From: JANOBJ01 sp031411575
Lineage (GTDB): Bacteria > Pseudomonadota > Gammaproteobacteria > Burkholderiales > Burkholderiaceae_C
Assembly: GCA_031411575.1 (NCBI GenBank)
Contig: JANOBJ010000320.1
Location: 1-16,299 of the forward strand
Length of the DNA: 16,299 bases
Reading direction: 5' to 3'
The position numbers and the translations under genes are program-made. Each line of letters opens with the position of its first letter. Position 1 is the first letter of the stretch. Shown in pieces: positions 14,255-16,299 of this stretch. A model generated the notes under the pieces. That model saw only the letters and a program-made list of their open reading frames with translations, was not told the DNA's origin and did no database searches.

Positions 14255-14278
14255 GCCGTTGAGGTGAGTCGCAACGGC
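14255..14278. terminator. Hairpin downstream of glucokinase (weak terminator candidate)
   Basis: GCCGTTG (14255-14261) and CAACGGC (14272-14278) are perfect 7-bp arms with a ten-base loop. On the minus strand this lies about 74 nt after the glucokinase stop. No T-run follows, so it could be a Rho-assisted or mRNA-stabilising end structure. Confidence 0.3.
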
Positions 14279-14351
14279 ATGCCGAGGAGGGCGTCACCGC
14301 GGAATGGCGTCGAGGCGCTGCTGTTCCGAATGGCGACGTGACTGACGGCGT

Positions 14352-15353
14352 TCAGTTCAGCGCATCGAGCGAACGCGCGGCGCCCAGCAATGCCGGCGAC
14401 TGCGCCGACGTGATCACCCAGACCGGGATGCCGGCCAGGTACGGTTTGAATCGGCCCTTGGCCTCAAAACGCTCGCGGAATGGCGACGAGTCGAACCAGG
14501 CGCCGAGCCGTGGCACGATGCCGCCCCCCACATACACACCTCCGTGCGCACCGAGCGACAGCGCGAGGTTGCCAGCCACGGTTCCCAGCACCGCACAGAA
14601 CATGGTGAGGGCCTCGACCGCTTGAGCGTGATGGGCATTCAATGCGGCCTCTGTGACACCTGCGGCGTCGAGGATCGCCTCCGCTGCAACGCCATCGGCC
14701 TGGCACAGCAACTCAAAGGTATCGAGCAGGCCTTGCCCGCAGACCAGTCGCTCGGCCGAGGCGTGGCCATACCGCTGGGCCAAACCATCCATCACCAGGC
14801 GCTCCCGCGCCGTGATGGCGGGCAGCGTCACATGTCCGCCCTCGCCTGTCAGGGGTACCCAACCCGCCTCACCCACCGGGACCAGACCCGACACGCCCAG
14901 GCCTGTGCCCGCGCCTATCAACGCGATAGCCGCTCGGGGCACGGGCGCACCCCCGCCCACTTGGCGCAACTCATTGGGTGGCAGATATGGCAGAGCCAGC
15001 GCCAGGGCGGTGAAGTCATTGAGCAGGCGGAACGTACGGACCCCGAACTCGGCCTTGACCGCTGCTTGGGAGAACGACCAGTGCGCATTGGTCATCTGGA
15101 CCCAATCGCCGGTGATCGGGTTGGCAATGGCAATGGCCAATGCATCAGGGACGCCTCCACCCCGCTCATTCAAGTAATGGTGGATGGCGTCCTCGATGCG
15201 AGGAAAGTCTGCCACCTGCAACAACTGGGTGTCGACAAGCGCTGCGCCGGGGCCATCCTGCCAGGCGAACCGCGCATTGGTACCTCCGACATCGGCAATC
15301 AGTCGACTGGCAGGAATCGGTCGGCTAGGGCGCGCGACAGGAGTCAAATCCAT
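14352..15353 (-). CDS. glk: Glucokinase
   Basis: A 333-residue cytoplasmic enzyme that phosphorylates glucose to glucose 6-phosphate with ATP. It has the motifs of the bacterial Glk family: LIADVGGTNARFAW (phosphate 1, 18-31), RLLNDFTALALALP (catalytic Asp113), LIGAGTGLGVSGLVP (phosphate 2 region, 145-159), EGGHVTL (E171, H174, glucose contacts) and GGVYVGGGIVPRLG near the C-terminus. Length fits the family. The first 15 residues (MDLTPVARPSRPIPAS) precede the usual family start, so translation might begin slightly later, though no better start codon is seen. It follows a partial extracellular protein gene on the same strand by 72 bp, with a stem-loop between them. Confidence 0.95.
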   Translation of the reverse strand: MDLTPVARPSRPIPASRLIADVGGTNARFAWQDGPGAALVDTQLLQVADFPRIEDAIHHYLNERGGGVPDALAIAIANPITGDWVQMTNAHWSFSQAAVKAEFGVRTFRLLNDFTALALALPYLPPNELRQVGGGAPVPRAAIALIGAGTGLGVSGLVPVGEAGWVPLTGEGGHVTLPAITARERLVMDGLAQRYGHASAERLVCGQGLLDTFELLCQADGVAAEAILDAAGVTEAALNAHHAQAVEALTMFCAVLGTVAGNLALSLGAHGGVYVGGGIVPRLGAWFDSSPFRERFEAKGRFKPYLAGIPVWVITSAQSPALLGAARSLDALN

Positions 15354-15369
15354 ACTGATCAGCGAATGG

Positions 15370-15412
15370 GGGCCGGGCGGCCGTCAATACGAAAACCGAC
15401 AGATCCCGGCCC
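15370..15412. terminator. Long-loop stem between the extracellular protein gene and glucokinase
   Basis: GGGCCGGG (15370-15377) and CCCGGCCC (15405-15412) are perfect 8-bp arms around a 27-base loop. This lies in the 72-bp gap after the minus-strand extracellular protein gene and before glucokinase. There is no T-run on the minus strand after the stem, so it may only partly separate the two transcripts. Confidence 0.35.
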
Positions 15413-15425
15413 GGTGTTCCGATGG

Positions 15426-16299
15426 TTACTGGAAGGTGATTGCGCCCTTCAAGACCAGTGTCGAGGGGTAAACCGCGCCAGCAGGCACGGAAAGGTTGGC
15501 ACCCGAGGTCCTGGTGCCATCACCCACTGCCGAGCCTCCGCCTGCCGCCTGGAACGACATAAAAGCGATAGGAGACCCGGCCAGTGCAGCAGCAGTGGTC
15601 ATCCCGGGCACCGCGCAGTTTTGCACCACAACAAACTCACTCAGGTTCAACGTGTAACTGACGGATGCCACAGAGGTCGGTGTCACAACCCGGCGAAGCT
15701 GGATATGGCAGGGGTTTCCGCCGACCGTGTAGAGGCGACCCATGTCGAGTTGCACCATGAAGTTGTTGGTCGCTGACTGGAACCACTCTGGGTTCTGATT
15801 GAAATTGAACCTCATGGTGGTCTGACCGCTTATCTGAACGCCGCCAGTGTTCGCCGTCCCGCTCAGTCCGCCTGTGACGCCAGGCGGTTGCACATAGATT
15901 CCGGCGAACAGAGCGGTAGCCGGTGATGGCGTCTGATAGTAGTAGAAGAAGAAGCTGTCTGCAGCGGGCACACCGGGTGCTGTGTCACCACCCCCCCCGC
16001 AAAATGCGGGACCCCCCGTGCAGTTGAACCCATCCAGATTGCTGCCGCTGAAACCGCCAAACTCTCCACCTTCAACCGTTCGGCCATTGGCAGCGAAGCC
16101 GCTGGAGAACGTGATGGGCGTGCTGCCACCGCCCCCACCGCCTCCTGCCGCAGCAAGGAGCGTGATGTCGTCGATCCAGTAGGTCTGTGCGCCCAGGTTG
16201 GGCACATCAGTGTCGGCAGAGAACACCATCGTGGTGTAGCTGCTGGCCGGGTTGACACCATTGAGCACCCAGGTGAGGGTCTGCCAGGTGTTGGCTGCA
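15426..16299 (-). CDS. C-terminal part of an extracellular, probably carbohydrate-binding protein; runs off right edge
   Basis: The minus-strand frame is open from the window edge to the stop at 15426; the first in-window GTG (16268) is not a credible start, because the frame continues upstream (ANTWQTLTWVLNG). At least 290 residues are visible. The first ~45 (WQTLTWVLNG ... AQTYWIDDITLL) resemble the last strands of a beta-sandwich carbohydrate-binding module. A poly-Gly linker (AAAGGGGGGGST) follows, then a region of about 230 residues rich in Gly, Ser, Thr, Phe and Asn, with Cys residues (FNCTGGPAFCGGGG, GGNPCHIQLRR, VVQNCAVPG) and a likely beta-rich fold ending LVLKGAITFQ. The second domain is not recognised. 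No sorting signal is seen at the C-terminus. Exported location is inferred from composition. Confidence 0.7.
   Translation of the reverse strand, partial: AANTWQTLTWVLNGVNPASSYTTMVFSADTDVPNLGAQTYWIDDITLLAAAGGGGGGGSTPITFSSGFAANGRTVEGGEFGGFSGSNLDGFNCTGGPAFCGGGGDTAPGVPAADSFFFYYYQTPSPATALFAGIYVQPPGVTGGLSGTANTGGVQISGQTTMRFNFNQNPEWFQSATNNFMVQLDMGRLYTVGGNPCHIQLRRVVTPTSVASVSYTLNLSEFVVVQNCAVPGMTTAAALAGSPIAFMSFQAAGGGSAVGDGTRTSGANLSVPAGAVYPSTLVLKGAITFQ

Noticed and set aside
14544..15776. Longest plus-strand shadow (410 codons)
   Set aside because: It covers glucokinase and the end of the extracellular protein gene on the opposite strand; no domain and shadow-like composition.
15990..16016. C-rich runs flanking a CGCAAAATGCG hairpin
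   Set aside because: They lie inside the open frame of the partial extracellular protein and follow from Gly codons on the minus strand (FCGGGG), so no separate element is needed.
1..16299. CRISPR arrays, tRNA or rRNA genes, insertion sequences, integrases
   Set aside because: No regularly spaced long repeats, cloverleaf sequences, rRNA signatures, terminal inverted repeats with a transposase, or recombinase motifs were seen on either strand.

Overview
The window looks like chromosomal DNA of a Gram-negative betaproteobacterium, most likely Burkholderiales and probably Comamonadaceae. This is judged from the roughly 60-65% GC, the small lipoproteins, the NarX-type kinase genes, the DUF3309, DUF2177 and BON-domain genes, and a short AT-rich GCTAT...ATAGC intergenic element. 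No tRNA, rRNA, CRISPR array, transposase or phage gene is visible. Most genes concern the cell envelope.

Layout: (1) Positions 1-3980 (minus) hold the N-terminal 1326 codons of a cyclic beta-1,2-glucan synthase (NdvB/ChvB type), open at the left edge. An 80-residue single-TM protein gene lies 3 nt upstream of it, and an 86-residue single-TM protein gene lies further upstream. (2) Positions 4666-5198 are mostly intergenic, with three in-phase GTAGG repeats, a stem-loop and one doubtful ORF. (3) Positions 5199-7518 (plus) are a tight run: a collagen-like lipoprotein, a 52-residue DUF3309 protein, a lipoprotein beta-propeller of the PQQ-dependent sugar/sorbosone dehydrogenase family, and a DUF2177 membrane protein. 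(4) Positions 10292-7460 (minus) form a probable operon: receiver-only response regulator, CHASE3 histidine kinase of the NarX type, and YihY/BrkB membrane protein. (5) Positions 10632-11726 (plus) hold a 47-residue membrane peptide, a periplasmic protein with three C-X10-C repeats, and a glycine-zipper lipoprotein. (6) Positions 13186-11843 (minus) encode a CPA1 Na+/H+ antiporter; a probable cupin remnant follows at 13280-13408. (7) Positions 13560-14060 (plus) encode a BON-domain lipoprotein with a clear intrinsic terminator. (8) Positions 15353-14352 (minus) encode glucokinase, and 15426-16299 (minus) hold the C-terminal part of an unrecognised extracellular protein, open at the right edge.

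A reasonable but unproven reading is an envelope and osmotic-stress neighbourhood: periplasmic glucan synthesis, ion antiport, small lipoproteins and membrane peptides, with a two-component system in the middle. The repeated GTAGGAC-like motif precedes several of the small genes and lies in the divergent region next to the two-component operon, so it is a candidate shared control element. The main oddities are an abrupt GC and codon-use shift inside the glucan synthase gene near position 480, the short gene coupled to that synthase, and the absence of a DNA-binding domain on the response regulator.
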